From positions 232,056,396 to 232,120,395 of the forward strand of contig NC_081406.1 in the NCBI RefSeq assembly GCF_030272615.1: a stretch of DNA of 64,000 nt, in the 5' to 3' direction. Shown one piece after another: positions 36,295 to 47,342 of this stretch. The notes beneath the pieces were generated by a model. The model ran no database searches, had not been told where the DNA came from, and saw only the letters and a program-made list of their open reading frames with translations. The stretch is from Cryptomeria japonica. Taxonomy: Eukaryota; Streptophyta; Pinopsida; Cupressales; Cupressaceae. The translations under genes were made by a program, and so were the position numbers. Position 1 is the stretch's first letter; the number at the start of each line of letters is the position of its first letter.

Positions 36295-37413
36295 GTAAGT
36301 CGCATTGAACCTGCAGACAATCATGTCAATGTCATAATCATCCAAGGAGTTAATCCTCCTTCTTCCAAAAGCAAACCAAATCTGGCTAGAATAGTCATTC
36401 AAGGTGCCACACCTTCCACCTCCCATTTCCAGAATGACTGTAATGCAACTACACGCCGAGGAAGAGTCACCATCCAAGGAGTTCCTCCCCCACCAAACCC
36501 CCCACCCATGTCTTCCACCCGCCGATATGACCTCCTTGATCAACTTGGGAAGACACCCGCGCAGATCTCCATTTTGGAACTTCTCAAGACTTCTCCAGTC
36601 CATAAAGAAATTTTGGAACAAGCCCTTCTCCAATCACACGTTCCTGATAACATCAACGCCACCCAATTTCAAACCCTCATTGGAAACCTTGCTACCCAAC
36701 AGCACATTGTATTTAACTCCCAAGATGCTCCCGCAGATGAGGACCATAATAAACCTTTGCACATCGAAGCTCTCATCCACAAGCATAAGGTCAAACGTAT
36801 CCTGATAGACGGTGGATCCAGGCTTAATCTATGTACATACAAATTAATAAAACAATTGGGACTTTCTGAGGATCTGATAGACACATCAGGAAGGATCACA
36901 ATAAAGGCATATGATGATGCAGAAAGAATTTCAAAGGGCGTGATCACCTTACCTCTTCAAGTGGGCCCCATTACAATTGAAACCCCTTGCCAAGTACTTG
37001 ATCTTGATCTCCCCTACAACATTCTTCTCGGGAGGCCATGGATTCATTCCTTGCAGGTCATACCCTCCACCTATCACCAATGCATCAAATTCCCCTATAA
37101 TGGAAAAGTGATCACTGTCAAAGGTGATCCCCAACCTTTTCAATATTGCAAACTATTAGAGGGGAAGCATCGGTATCATTGCCCACTAAATAGACCTTCG
37201 CCAACGCCTCCATCTGACACATCAAATGTTGCCTCCACATCATCCCAACCAAATAATCAAATCAAGATCTTGGACAATGGCTGTGGAGAATACAAATTGG
37301 AGGACGTCTTATTAATAGGCAACCTCCCTCTTTCTCCTAAGTCATTTGGTAAACCAAAAGAGATAAAAAAGGACCTGAAACCAATCATGCAATGCCAGAA
37401 CACCACCTTCTAG
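36295..37413 (+). pseudogene. Gypsy aspartic protease region
   Basis: An open frame from 36508 (an internal Met; coding homology probably starts earlier) to a TAG at 37411. The active-site motif is ILIDGGSRLNLC (usually ID(D/S/G)GSS.N), with the second conserved block YNILLGRPWIHSLQ characteristic of gypsy proteases. It would cut the polyprotein. The stop at 37411 falls at TTF-stop-QWGPL inside an otherwise continuing frame. Confidence 0.88.
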
Positions 37414-39621
37414 CAATGGGGCCCACTTGATAACGAGAATCTCAAAGCAGATATCTCTTCATGGCTGTACCGGGAAGAGGACGATGATCCAACAAGAATA
37501 TCCAAAGAAATGTACCCAAAAGCATTTGCCATAGTTGAAAAAATGGGTTACAAAGGACACGGTCTGGGACCAGAGGAGAAAGGAAGAAAAGCACCCATAA
37601 ATCCTATCTCCTACAGATACAACAGAGGTTTGGTGTACACCTCGGTGCCTAAGATTACTATCGTCGGTGCCCCTTCTAGTCCTGCTTTGGATATCGAAAG
37701 CGCTGATGAAGAGGAATTCCACGAAACGCCTTATGAATACGAGAAAGATACCTTCTTCAACGCTTACATCAATACCATCACCCCTGTAACCCCTCCCACT
37801 TCACATGAGCTACATCTTATCCATCCTGAACTCATTGACTGGGGCCAACGAGACAAACCCACTTTAGATATCTGCGCCGACGACAATGCTCTCATTGCTC
37901 TCCTAACAACGCAAAATATGGAAGATTGTAATAGAATTGAGGGTATTGAACTACACGAAAAGGGATACTTTGGTAGTCAAGTCAATGCCCTTATCCACAA
38001 AAAAGATAATAAAAGAAAAAGATATGATTTCCTAGGTGAAAACCTCTCTGAGGCGCCTTTGGATGAACAAGAAATAAAAACAAAGGGCGTATCTGAAAGT
38101 GAAAACCTGGAAAAGGCACTTGATGATGAGGGATTTGACCTCCCTACCATTGGTTACCTTCCACAGGACAAATCAAATTTGTTGATAGAAGAAACAGACA
38201 GCATCAACATGGGCACCGAAGTCATTCTGAAAAATGTGCTCATTGCCAAATCCCTCACTGATATCGAAAAAAAAGACTCCATCAACTTCCTTACAGAGGT
38301 TAAAATCAATTTTGCATGGTCCTATTCTGATATGCCAGGGTTGGATCCTGCCTTGGTGGTTCACAATCTCGCCGTTCGCCCAGATGCAAAACCTATAAAA
38401 CAAAAACTCCGCAAAATGCACCTGCATATTGCTCTCTTGGTCAAGGCAGAACTTCAAAAGTTGTTAGATGCAGAATTTATCAAACCCATAGACTACGCTG
38501 AATGGGTCTCCAACATTGTGCCTGTCGGCAAACCTGCTGGGGGCATTCGCATTTGCATAGATTTCTGAGATCTAAATATAGCTTGTCCTAAAGACAATTT
38601 CCCGCTCCCAAACATAGATATGATTGTGGATCTTACAACAAGACATGAAATGCTATCGCTAATGGATGGGTTTTTTGGATACAACCAAATCAGGATAGCA
38701 AATGAGGATCAGCATAAAACTGCATTCACAACACCATGGGGTACTTTTTGTTACCGGGTCATGCCTTTTGGCCTTAAAAATGCTGGAGCTACATATCAAC
38801 GGGCAATGACAGCAATTTTTCATGACCTCTTGCACAAAATTATGGAGGACTATGTGGATGATCTGCTAGGCAAATCCAAGACAAGACAAGAGCACATCCC
38901 TATTCTAAAACAGATCTTCAAAAGATTGGAAAAATACAAGTTGCGCCTAAATCCTAAAAAGTGTGTGTTTGGCATCACACCGGGAAAACTACTAGGATTC
39001 ATTGTTTCCCGCAGAGGCATCGAAGTTGATCCCGCAAAAGTAAAAGCTATTATGGAAATGCCTCTGCCAAAAACTCTCAGACAACTACGCAGTCTCCAGG
39101 GAAAACTCCAATCTGTCAGGCGTTTCATTTTACAGCTAGCCGACAAGTGCCATCCATTTGCACATTTGTTACGTAAACACACAAAATTCAAATGGGATTG
39201 CCTCTGTGAAAAGGCCTTTGAAAAATTAAAAGAATATCTAGCATCACCTCCATTTTTGATGCCACCTACCCCTGGAAAACCCCTCATTTTGTACATATGT
39301 GCTACTACAGTGGCATTGGGGGCATTACTGGCGCAAACAGATGATCAAGGGAAGGAACACGCCATTTACTACATCAGTCGGACGTTGGTAGGATATGAAC
39401 TCAACTACAACCCCATTGAAAGAGCATGTTTGGCATTAGTATTCAGCACACAGAAACTACGACACTATATGCTAAACAACAAGACAAAATTAATTGCTAA
39501 AATTGATCCACTTAAATATCTCCTGTCAAAAGCTACTCTCACTAGCAGAACGGCTAAATGGGTCATGCTTCTAAGTGAGTTTGACATCGAATATGCAGAC
39601 AGAAAGGCAATCAAGGGATAA
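37414..39621 (+). pseudogene. Gypsy G-patch-like segment and reverse transcriptase/RNase H start
   Basis: 37510-38568 begins with a G-patch-like motif (EKMGYKGHGLGPEEKGRKAP), then an acidic linker and the RT N-terminal region (LVKAELQKLLDAEFIKP, WVSNIVPVGKPAGGIRICID). A TGA at 38566 interrupts the DFRDLN motif. 38620-39621 holds the palm: LMDGFFGYNQIRI, TAFTTPWGTFCYRVMPFGLK, catalytic YVDDLLGKSK, then the thumb and connection, ending KWVMLLSEFDIEYADRKAIKG before a TAA at 39619. Both catalytic aspartates of YVDD are present. G-patch motifs bind RNA and are known next to some retroviral and plant gypsy proteases. Confidence 0.9.
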
Positions 39622-41475
39622 GTTATTGCAGATCAGTTGGCTGAAGTTCCACTTCCAAGCGACCATCCTCTTCACACAGAATTACCAGATGAGTTCATTA
39701 TGACTGTTGCCACATCCTCCACATGGAAATTGTATTTTGATGGCTCCTACACTCAAAATGGATCGGGGGCAGGAATATTATTGGTCACACCTCAAGGAGA
39801 TGGCATCCCCAAATCATACAAGATAGCCTTTGCATGTACTAATAACATAGCAGAATACGAGGCCCTCATCACAGGTTTACGCTTGGCTATCCACTGGAAA
39901 ATAAAGGAATTACAAGTCTATGGTGATTCTCAGCTCGTCATAAAACAAGTCAATGATGAATACCAGACAAAAGATGATAAACTCCTTCCCTACCGTACCA
40001 TGGTTGAAGATCTTAAGCAACATTTCACGGTAATCAGGTTTGATCAAATCCCACGAACAAACAACAGGGCTGCAGATGCAATGGCCACCATTGGCTCCCT
40101 CCTTCAAATGCCAGCACACAGTCAGAAGTGCGAGTTCTTGGTCGAGCAATTGTTTATACCAGCATACGACCTACCAGAATCTAAAATGGTGTGTGTTCTC
40201 GTTGGTCCAGAGTCCCCTTGGTACCAAGAAACCTTCGCTTTCCTCAAAGACAACACCATTCTCCCACATCTCACCAAAACCCAACAACAAACTTTCATCC
40301 GCCGATGTGCCCGTTACACCATCCTTGCAGACACCTTGTTCAGAAGGCATTTTGATGGTTCCCTCCTAATGTGTTTAGATAAACAAGAAGCCAAATGGGC
40401 ATTACGCGAAGTACATGAGGGCATCTGTGGGGCACACTCAAGTGGACTCACATTGGCTAAAAAAATTTTGAGAATAGGATACTATTGGCCTAAAATGGAA
40501 GAAGATGCATACAACTATGTGAAGAAATGCATCCCTTGCCAGCAGCATGGTGACAAGATTCATGCACCATCACAAGAATTGCAGCCATTCATTACACCGT
40601 GGCCCTTCTCGCAGTGGGGGCTCGATCTCATTGGGAAAATCCACCCTTCATCTTCCAACGGACATAAATTCATTATCACCGCCACCGAATACTTCACAAA
40701 GTGGGTAGAGGCTATCCCTCTTACTTTCACCACCGGCAAGCAAATATCCAAATTCATCCTGAACTACCTAATTTGCTGATATGGCATCCCAAAAGTTATC
40801 ATTACAGATAATGGTAAACAATTTAAAAACCAAGATGTCAAAGAACTCTGCCAAAAATTCAACATCCAACACCGCTTCTCCACTCCATATTATCCTTAAG
40901 GCAATGGCCAAGCTCAGGCTTCTAATAAAACCCTAATAAAAATCTTCAAAAAGACAGTCAATGAAGTGGGCCGTGATTGGCACCTCCAAATCCATCCTGC
41001 ATTGTGGGCCTACTGCACCTCCATCCGCACCCCCACAGGTGCCACTCCTTATTCCCTAGTATTTGGTTCTGAAGCTATCCTTCCCCTTGAGATCGAGATC
41101 CCCTCTCTAAGGGTATCGCTACAAAACATCCTACCAGAGGAAGAATACAGAATTGCCCACTTACAAGAGCTAGAATTGTTAGATGAAAGGCGTCTCAAGG
41201 CCTTGAATCATCTCCGGGTATATCAAAACCATCTGTGCATGAGTTATCATAAAAAAGTCAGAACCCAAGAATTCCAAGTTGGTGATCTTGTCCTCATGGA
41301 GAATCAGAAAAATCTACAAGAAAGAGAAAAGAAAGGCAAGTTCGAGCCTAATTGGCTTGGACCATATGTAATCACAGCGAAATATGGATCAGGAGCTTAT
41401 CAGTTGGCTACTCCCGAAGGCGATCCTTTGGATGATCCGATGAATATCATGCACCTCAAAAGGTTTTATGCTTAG
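39622..41475 (+). pseudogene. Gypsy RNase H and integrase
   Basis: 39637-40779: RNase H (LYFDGSYTQNGSGAGILLV, YEALITGLRLAI, VYGDSQLVIKQVN), then the integrase zinc-binding segment (HEGICGAHSSG ... CIPCQQHGD) and the start of the catalytic core (WGLDLIGKIHPSSSNGHKF). A TGA at 40777 and a TAA at about 40899 split the core (VIITDNGKQFKNQDV between them). 40966-41475 is the C-terminal part with a GPY-type end (WLGPYVITAKYGSGAYQL). Integrase inserts the element cDNA. Close relative of the minus-strand fragment at 15286-17078. Confidence 0.92.
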
Positions 41476-42590
41476 TCCTCAGAAAGTCTTAAATTGTCAA
41501 AAAAATTAAAAAAAAAATTTTAAAAAAAATCCTGAAAAAATTGTCACTTTGGTGCAAACCTGGCAAATAGGCACCTTATGATACAAAAAAATTAAGAAAA
41601 AAAAGAAAAAAGAAAGAAAAAGAAAGAAAACAATTCTTGGTGCTATGGGCAAGTATCTTGGTGAAAACCTCTATGCAGGTGCCAAGGTAAATAACCGGAT
41701 CCACTGTCTATCATGTCGATACTAAAAATCATCTGCCATCCAGCCCATCCATGCACAACATTCCTTCTTTTCCGCCTCCCAATAAAACATGTGTATGATG
41801 ATGAGTCTTCGCCTAAGTCATGAACAAGAAATGTCCCAGTGAAACTGAGCTTTTATTCCTCTGTATAAGCTTCAAGAAGTCTTGAGAAACAATCCCAAGT
41901 CCATCCTAGTTCTACTCTTGGCAAGAGGTATCATTTGGTCGCAAGGAAGCGACTTGTTAGATTTTGTTAGATCTTTTCATATAGGCTTGCATCTTTTGCC
42001 CTACAACTGCCACTATTTACGACTGCCTGGGTTCTTCCATATCCAAGTATGTTATGATAGGTGCATACTGGGGCATATTTCATAGTATGGCATGTTTTGG
42101 ATCCTTCTTGTATAAATCGGTGACCTGGTACTAGTGTTTATCAACACTTACCTTCTCATGTACAAGAGGTATCGGTGTGTTTGAGGGTTTCCTTGCACGA
42201 ACCCACAACTTTGTATTAGTGTTTCTTAACACTTGCATTGTTGTGTACAATAAATTCCCGTTTATCTGCAGAGTTAGTCCACACCCTGGGTTTCTCATGG
42301 CATCCTGATTTCTATAAGCAGTGGTGCAAGTCACTCAGGGCAACATCAAACTAGGTTGGCTCTCCACATTTGTTGTGCACAAAATCTCACCATCATTCCA
42401 TCAAATCCTAAACTCAATAATCCCATGGAGTTCTTAATTGCCCCCATTTTCCTCCGTGGTCTCGCATCTCTTATTCTTCTTTCCAAATACCTCACGACTA
42501 CTTCATATATCTTCCTCATTTATCCCTTCCACCCTAATTTTTCTTCCTCTGTTTTTTTTTTTTTTTCCCTCACATAATCAATTATGATTC
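41476..42590 (+). other. Gypsy 3' non-coding region
   Basis: A-rich tract (41497-41635) then unannotated sequence. No second ORF such as an envelope gene is seen; the open stretches at 41882 and 42356 are short and without signal-peptide or family features. Confidence 0.6.
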
Positions 42591-43165
42591 TAATCATGTC
42601 TTATATAGGATGAATCCTTCCTGAAACTAGACGTTGTGATCTGATCATGTCTTTTACAGGATGAATCCTTCCTGAAACCAGACGTTGTGATCTGATCATG
42701 TCTTATACAGGATGAATCCTTCCTGAAACCAGACGTTCGTTGTGATCTGATCATGTCTTATACAGGATGAATCCTTCTTGAAACCAGACGAGTTGATCAT
42801 GTCTTATACAGGATGAATCCTTCCTGAAACCAGATGAGCTGATCATGTCTTATACAGGATGAATCCTTCCTGAAACCAGATGCTCTAATCATGTCTTATA
42901 CAGGATGAATCCTTCCTGAAACCAGACGTTCGTTGTGATCAATCATGTCTTAATTCTTCCTGAAACCAGACGTTGTGATCAATCATGTCTTATACAGGAT
43001 GAATCCTTCCTGAAACTAGACGCTCTTATCATGTCTTATACAGGATGAATCCTTTCTGAAACTAGACGTTGTGATCAATCATGTCTTATACAGGATGAAT
43101 CCTTCCTAAAACCAGACACTTTGATCATCTTTGTCTTATACAAGATGAATTCTTCTTGAAACCAG
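42591..43165 (+). repeat. Gypsy 3' tandem array, 13 units of 39-56 bp
   Basis: ATCATGTCTTATACAGGATG, AATCCTTCCTGAAACCAGAC and a variable GTTGTG/GTTCGTTGTG linker recur 13 times between about 42591 and 43165. Units differ by deletions in the linker; one unit (near 42943) lacks the ATACAGGATGAA part. Non-coding. Confidence 0.9.
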
Positions 43166-43376
43166 ACTGAATCTAGATCTTATCAATCGAATCAAATCAA
43201 ATCTATCGGGATATCAATTTCGCAAAACTCCAAAGATCAAATACCTCAATTGATCTCCCGAGGGGGCATCGCCATACTGTAATCTATAAATCAAGAGTCG
43301 GGGCATCCTATTGAACCAATATCAACATCAAAACAAGATTATTCTTTGAATCAATGCGTCATCACACCTCGCTTCA
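43166..43376 (+). other. Gypsy sequence before the polypurine tract
   Basis: Unremarkable apart from GATCTCCCGAGGGGGCATCG at 43252. Confidence 0.5.
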
Positions 43377-43389
43377 AAGAGGGGCAAAA
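43377..43389 (+). promoter_or_regulatory. Gypsy polypurine tract
   Basis: AAGAGGGGCAAAA ends directly at the 3' LTR; expected primer for plus-strand synthesis. Confidence 0.85.
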
Positions 43390-44510
43390 TGTAGACACTT
43401 AAAAATAATTATTTTAATTATTTTTAATTCCTCACATAATTAATTAATTAATTATGTTAATTAAAATTATTCTCAATATTAATTAAATATAATTAATATT
43501 GTCACTATAGCATATGATTGATTTATTTAATAAATCAATCCCTTTCTTTATTCTTCTAAAAAATCAAATCCTCACAAATCTTCCTCTTAGCTAATTAATT
43601 TCAATTAATTAGTTAACCTACATGATTCCTACAAATCATCTTCTTAATTCATCATTAACCTAATAAATTCTTCTAGAAACTCCCTAAACTCACTTAACAT
43701 TATTCTTCTAATTTTTTATTCCCTCCACTCATTCTCTCTCCTAGTCAAATTCTCCTACAAATATAAATCCCACCTAACATTTCCTCTAATTCCCCTCCTA
43801 ATGAGTCGTTAATGGCTAATCATCATGATTAGCCACAAAGTCAACTCTTTGTCCTTTCATCCAACCACTAGCTTTAAATGCTCTTTTTCTAGATGAATGT
43901 AAGATTTTTGAAATCTCACATTCCTCTAGGCATTTCCCTCTCCCAAGGAATTTTTAATTCTTTTTTATTCTTCTAATCCCCATAATATCCGTTTTTGGAG
44001 AATTTTTAATTCCTCCAATGCATCTTGTAGAGTGTGGAGATACGAAATGCCTTTAAGGCATATTTCTTGGTCTCCACACCCTCTCTTGGACCTTGTGTGA
44101 CCTCACAAGTAAATCTTAGCCCTTCATCTCGAATTCATCCTAGCCATCTGTTTTCCTCTCCTCTTCCTATAAAATAGGGTTCCATCCCTTCATTTAAAAC
44201 ATCTTGAAATCCAGTAAGCTTATGCTGCCCTTTTGAGCCCAGGAAATCATCTTGGCAACTTGATCATCTCATCCTTATCATTCATCCTAATCATTTCTGC
44301 ACAATATTGGAGAGTCATCCACATCCAGCAATCAAAGGAGCACATCAAGTGGAGCATTATCAAGGGGCACCTTCACTTCATCAAGCTCAATCCGAAGGAG
44401 AAGGTAAAATCGCAAGGTGAAATGGTCTTTTAATGATATTTTAGCATTCTACATGTTTATTTCGTTATGTTTTGATTAGTTTACCTTTCAAATATGTTTT
44501 TCCCTCTTCA
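43390..44510 (+). repeat. Gypsy 3' LTR
   Basis: 1121 bp. Differs from the 5' copy at 18 positions I could see, e.g. C/T at 43807 (GTCGTT versus GCCGTT). Confidence 0.95.
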
Positions 44511-44515
44511 CCTGT
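44511..44515. repeat. Target-site duplication CCTGT, right copy
   Basis: Identical to 30256-30260. Confidence 0.95.
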
Positions 44516-45312
44516 AATAAGTGTAGCAAAAGAAAACTTTCTTAATATTAATTTTCATCAAATAAATTAATTACATACCCAAGAAAATCAGTTATAGGTC
44601 TAATTTCTTATTACAAGGTTGTTTTTTACTTATAGAGCTTGTCCTTTCACCTAGGAATGCTTCCAAATGGTTTGATATATTATTTAAGACCTGAACAATC
44701 TGATGTACCCTTAAAGATGCTCAAAACCCTATGTCTCAGCTAGGGTTTGTTGCAAATCACTTTCAAAGGGTACAACTGGGTCGTAGAAACTCATGAAGTT
44801 GATGGAAATGTCCCAAATGGACCCAATCTGCAATAATTCCTTTTAATTACAACTATTGCAACCTAATTATTGATGTCTTCTTATTGACCCCCCTAAAAAG
44901 AACAATTAAGCAAACCCTTGGGAGGTATTGCACTCTTATAGGCCTTCAAAATTGTGAAGGGTTTCGTCTCCACAACCTACAAATTATGACGTAAATGTAA
45001 GAGATCTCCAAGCTCCAAAATGTTGCTATCAAAATGAGTGAATGGCAAGAATGGGCCCCCAAATGTCACTTTATTCCTCTCAACCCTAATTCAACTCTTT
45101 TCGGGTTGCAGTATTTTAATTTATTAATTTTTAATTGTCTCCCAATGTTGGTCGTACCTTTCCATGACTCCCTTATTAAAAAAAAAAAAATCTTTAAAAA
45201 CAACCTTGTCTTACTAGGTTGTACATGTTCCATGGGGGTCCACTTTATTTAATCACTTTATTATAATATTATAAAGTGACTTTATTAAAGAACACATTAT
45301 TATATTTAAAAT
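44516..45312. other. DNA flanking the gypsy element, no gene seen
   Basis: Joined to 29168-30255 before the gypsy insertion. No gene or repeat recognised. Confidence 0.5.
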
Positions 45313-45606
45313 AGGAGACTATCTCTAATCAACTGAAAAAGCACATCAAGCCCCTTGTCAGGCTCAAGAACCTTCTTAGAGGTGGTTAACAGGTGAACTA
45401 CCAGTCTCCCCTAAAAAATAGGGATCCTTCTAAAAAATAGGAGATTGGTCCTAAGCTCCTAAAATTCCTCCCAAACCTCCCCAAAGGGTCACAAGACCCC
45501 TAAGTGGGTGCCCTATCCACTATATTAGCCTATGGGAACCCTATTGATAAGCTAACCTTGCTAAAAACTCTGACACTAAGGAAGGCACAAAAATGGGGAC
45601 ATTACA
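45313..45606 (-). repeat. Right arm of the ~295-bp inverted repeat
   Basis: Ends GGGGACATTACA, the reverse complement of the left arm's start. Bases just outside are AGATG, against GGATG outside the left arm, a near 5-bp duplication. Without the gypsy insertion, the two arms would be ~2.5 kb apart end to end. Confidence 0.85.
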
Positions 45607-46379
45607 AGATGGAATATGTCACATTATGTCAATGATAGGTGGAGTAGGTAAATTAATTCTCATTTGGATAGGTAGTTGATCAAGGGTAGGGACCACCCCT
45701 GGTCATTGCATGGCAAAGGAATGTTATATATGTTCACCATGTTGTGTGGTGAGGAAGCAAAACACCACCATAAACATCCACTTCCTCACATTTAAGGTGC
45801 ATGGGCTCTTATTTCCCCCAAGGTCATCCACATTAACTATGTGTTCCTTCCCACTTACTTTTTTCAAATGGCGTCAACTAAGTTTGATGCATTTGAACAA
45901 TCAAACATCCTACTCATAATACTTGATCATAGATCTAGGTTTTGATACACTTTTTATCCATGTCTCTCAAATTGTACCTCTCATCATCAATCTAGGGGAT
46001 AGGTGAATGAATTAGAGTTCTTGCCTCTTCCTATGACAAGCATGAAGAAACAACTTAACAATAAAGATGAATATCATTTATTTACACCAACTAATATAAG
46101 TTAAAATAAGAAATTTAGAATAACATCTCTATTACTAACTCAATTCTTTTAATGGGGTATAAAAGATATTATTCCTATAGCAACACACATCTCTAGTGAT
46201 CAACAATGGAAGGGAAGAAATAGTACTAAAATTCATCAACTAAGAACAAGAACAAGGTCATTTGACCAAAATAATGAAACTTATGTGCATAAGCTACATA
46301 ACATTAATTTTAGATATTGAATGGCTCATTCTCTACATATATGATGATAAAAAATACTAAAACATAACTCAATGAAACT
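45607..46379. other. No gene seen
   Basis: AT-rich, no assignable content. Confidence 0.5.
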
Positions 46380-47196
46380 TGTTGGGATTAAGGTGTCTCA
46401 ACCTTAGAGTCTAGACATATTTATTTTATTTATTTTTTGCACCCACTTTGGAAGTCCTAAATTTTAGGGAGCTAGTGTCATAGGTTGCTATGTTGAGACT
46501 ATTACAAATTTGTTATGACTATGATGGTTTCTAGTTTGGTGGAAGAGACATGGAGATTTTTTTTTTGGCAGTCTCCATTTATGGTTTGAGTTCACTTTTG
46601 ACAAGTAGTGTGAGATAAGGAAGGCGCCTATTTGGACATGGTAAGTTTTATGTTGTACTAACATTACATTTGGCAAGATGGCCGTTATGGAAGAGATAGG
46701 TGCTATTGCTTTAGAAGCTACATGTGCAATGTGTCATTGGATTAGCGAGGTGTTGCTTGTGACACAACTTACCTCTTAGGCATTGAAGATGGCTTTGAAA
46801 ACCATGGGCACATATTTGTGATGAGTTCTATTTATATGTTGATACCTTAGTTGTTTTGTATGAGACAGATTGATTATCTCTAAGGCGTTGTTATGCTATC
46901 AGAATTGTAAGATTGAATTCTCTGTTGTAGCTACTCCTAAAGAGCATTGTCTTTGTGCATTGTATTGTAACTGTTGGTGTTTTTGATAATACAATTGAGT
47001 ATGGCTTTTGGAGTGTGGGCTTTTTCTCAAAAGGGTTTTCCCATGCATATCTGGTGTTGTAGTATTATTTGTTAAATATGATTTTATAAGTGTATCTAAT
47101 TTGCAATAGTTTAAGAGTTTGTAAGAATTTTTTCAATCAACTCTCCTATTAGATTTAGCATTTGGAAGCATTATTTTGTACTTTGGCTTCCTTTCA
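46380..47196 (+). repeat. 5' LTR of a second copia element
   Basis: Starts TGTTGGGATTAAGG, ends CTTCCTTTCA two bases before a tRNA-Met-type primer site, and contains AAGGGTTTTCCCATG, a motif common in plant copia LTRs. The matching 3' LTR is not in the window, so the outer boundary is by motif only. Confidence 0.65.
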
Positions 47197-47198
47197 AT

Positions 47199-47210
47199 TG
47201 GTATTAGATC
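47199..47210 (+). promoter_or_regulatory. Copia primer-binding site, one family variant
   Basis: TGGTATTAGATC, two mismatches to the consensus TGGTATCAGAGC. Confidence 0.8.
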
Positions 47211-47342
47211 TTGGCCATCTTTTCTATTTTTGTTTGGTTTACGGGTTTTTGTGCTGATCTAGTTTCAGTGGGAGTTTTGCAGAGGAAGATTTCATAACTT
47301 TGTTGCAGCTTTGATATTGCAAGCACATCCAGAAGAATAAAG

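Larger units (their letters stand above)
30261..44510 (+). mobile_element. Complete 14.25-kb Ty3/gypsy LTR retrotransposon (Tat-like)
   Basis: Two 1121-bp LTRs starting TGTAGACACTT and ending CCCTCTTCA flank an internal region with primer site, ~2.85-kb leader, gag, protease, G-patch-like segment, reverse transcriptase, RNase H, integrase (the gypsy order), a ~1.9-kb 3' non-coding region with a tandem array, and a polypurine tract. A perfect 5-bp target duplication (CCTGT) shows it moved as a unit. I counted 18 differences between the LTRs by eye (~1.6%), 15 of them transitions: a young insertion. Six stops interrupt the coding region, so this copy cannot supply its own proteins. Large size and long leader fit the Tat branch; that is inference. 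Confidence 0.95.

Noticed and set aside
36292-36633. 113-codon minus-strand ORF over the gypsy gag/protease
   Set aside because: Antisense shadow of the coding strand, as are 38173-38457 and 38850-39296 on the minus strand.
41882-42577. Possible envelope-like ORF downstream of gypsy integrase
   Set aside because: Only short unrelated frames without a signal peptide, transmembrane pattern or length expected of an env gene.
42591-43165. Regularly spaced repeats resembling a CRISPR array
   Set aside because: Linkers are also near-identical and the array lies inside a plant retrotransposon; it is a plain tandem repeat.
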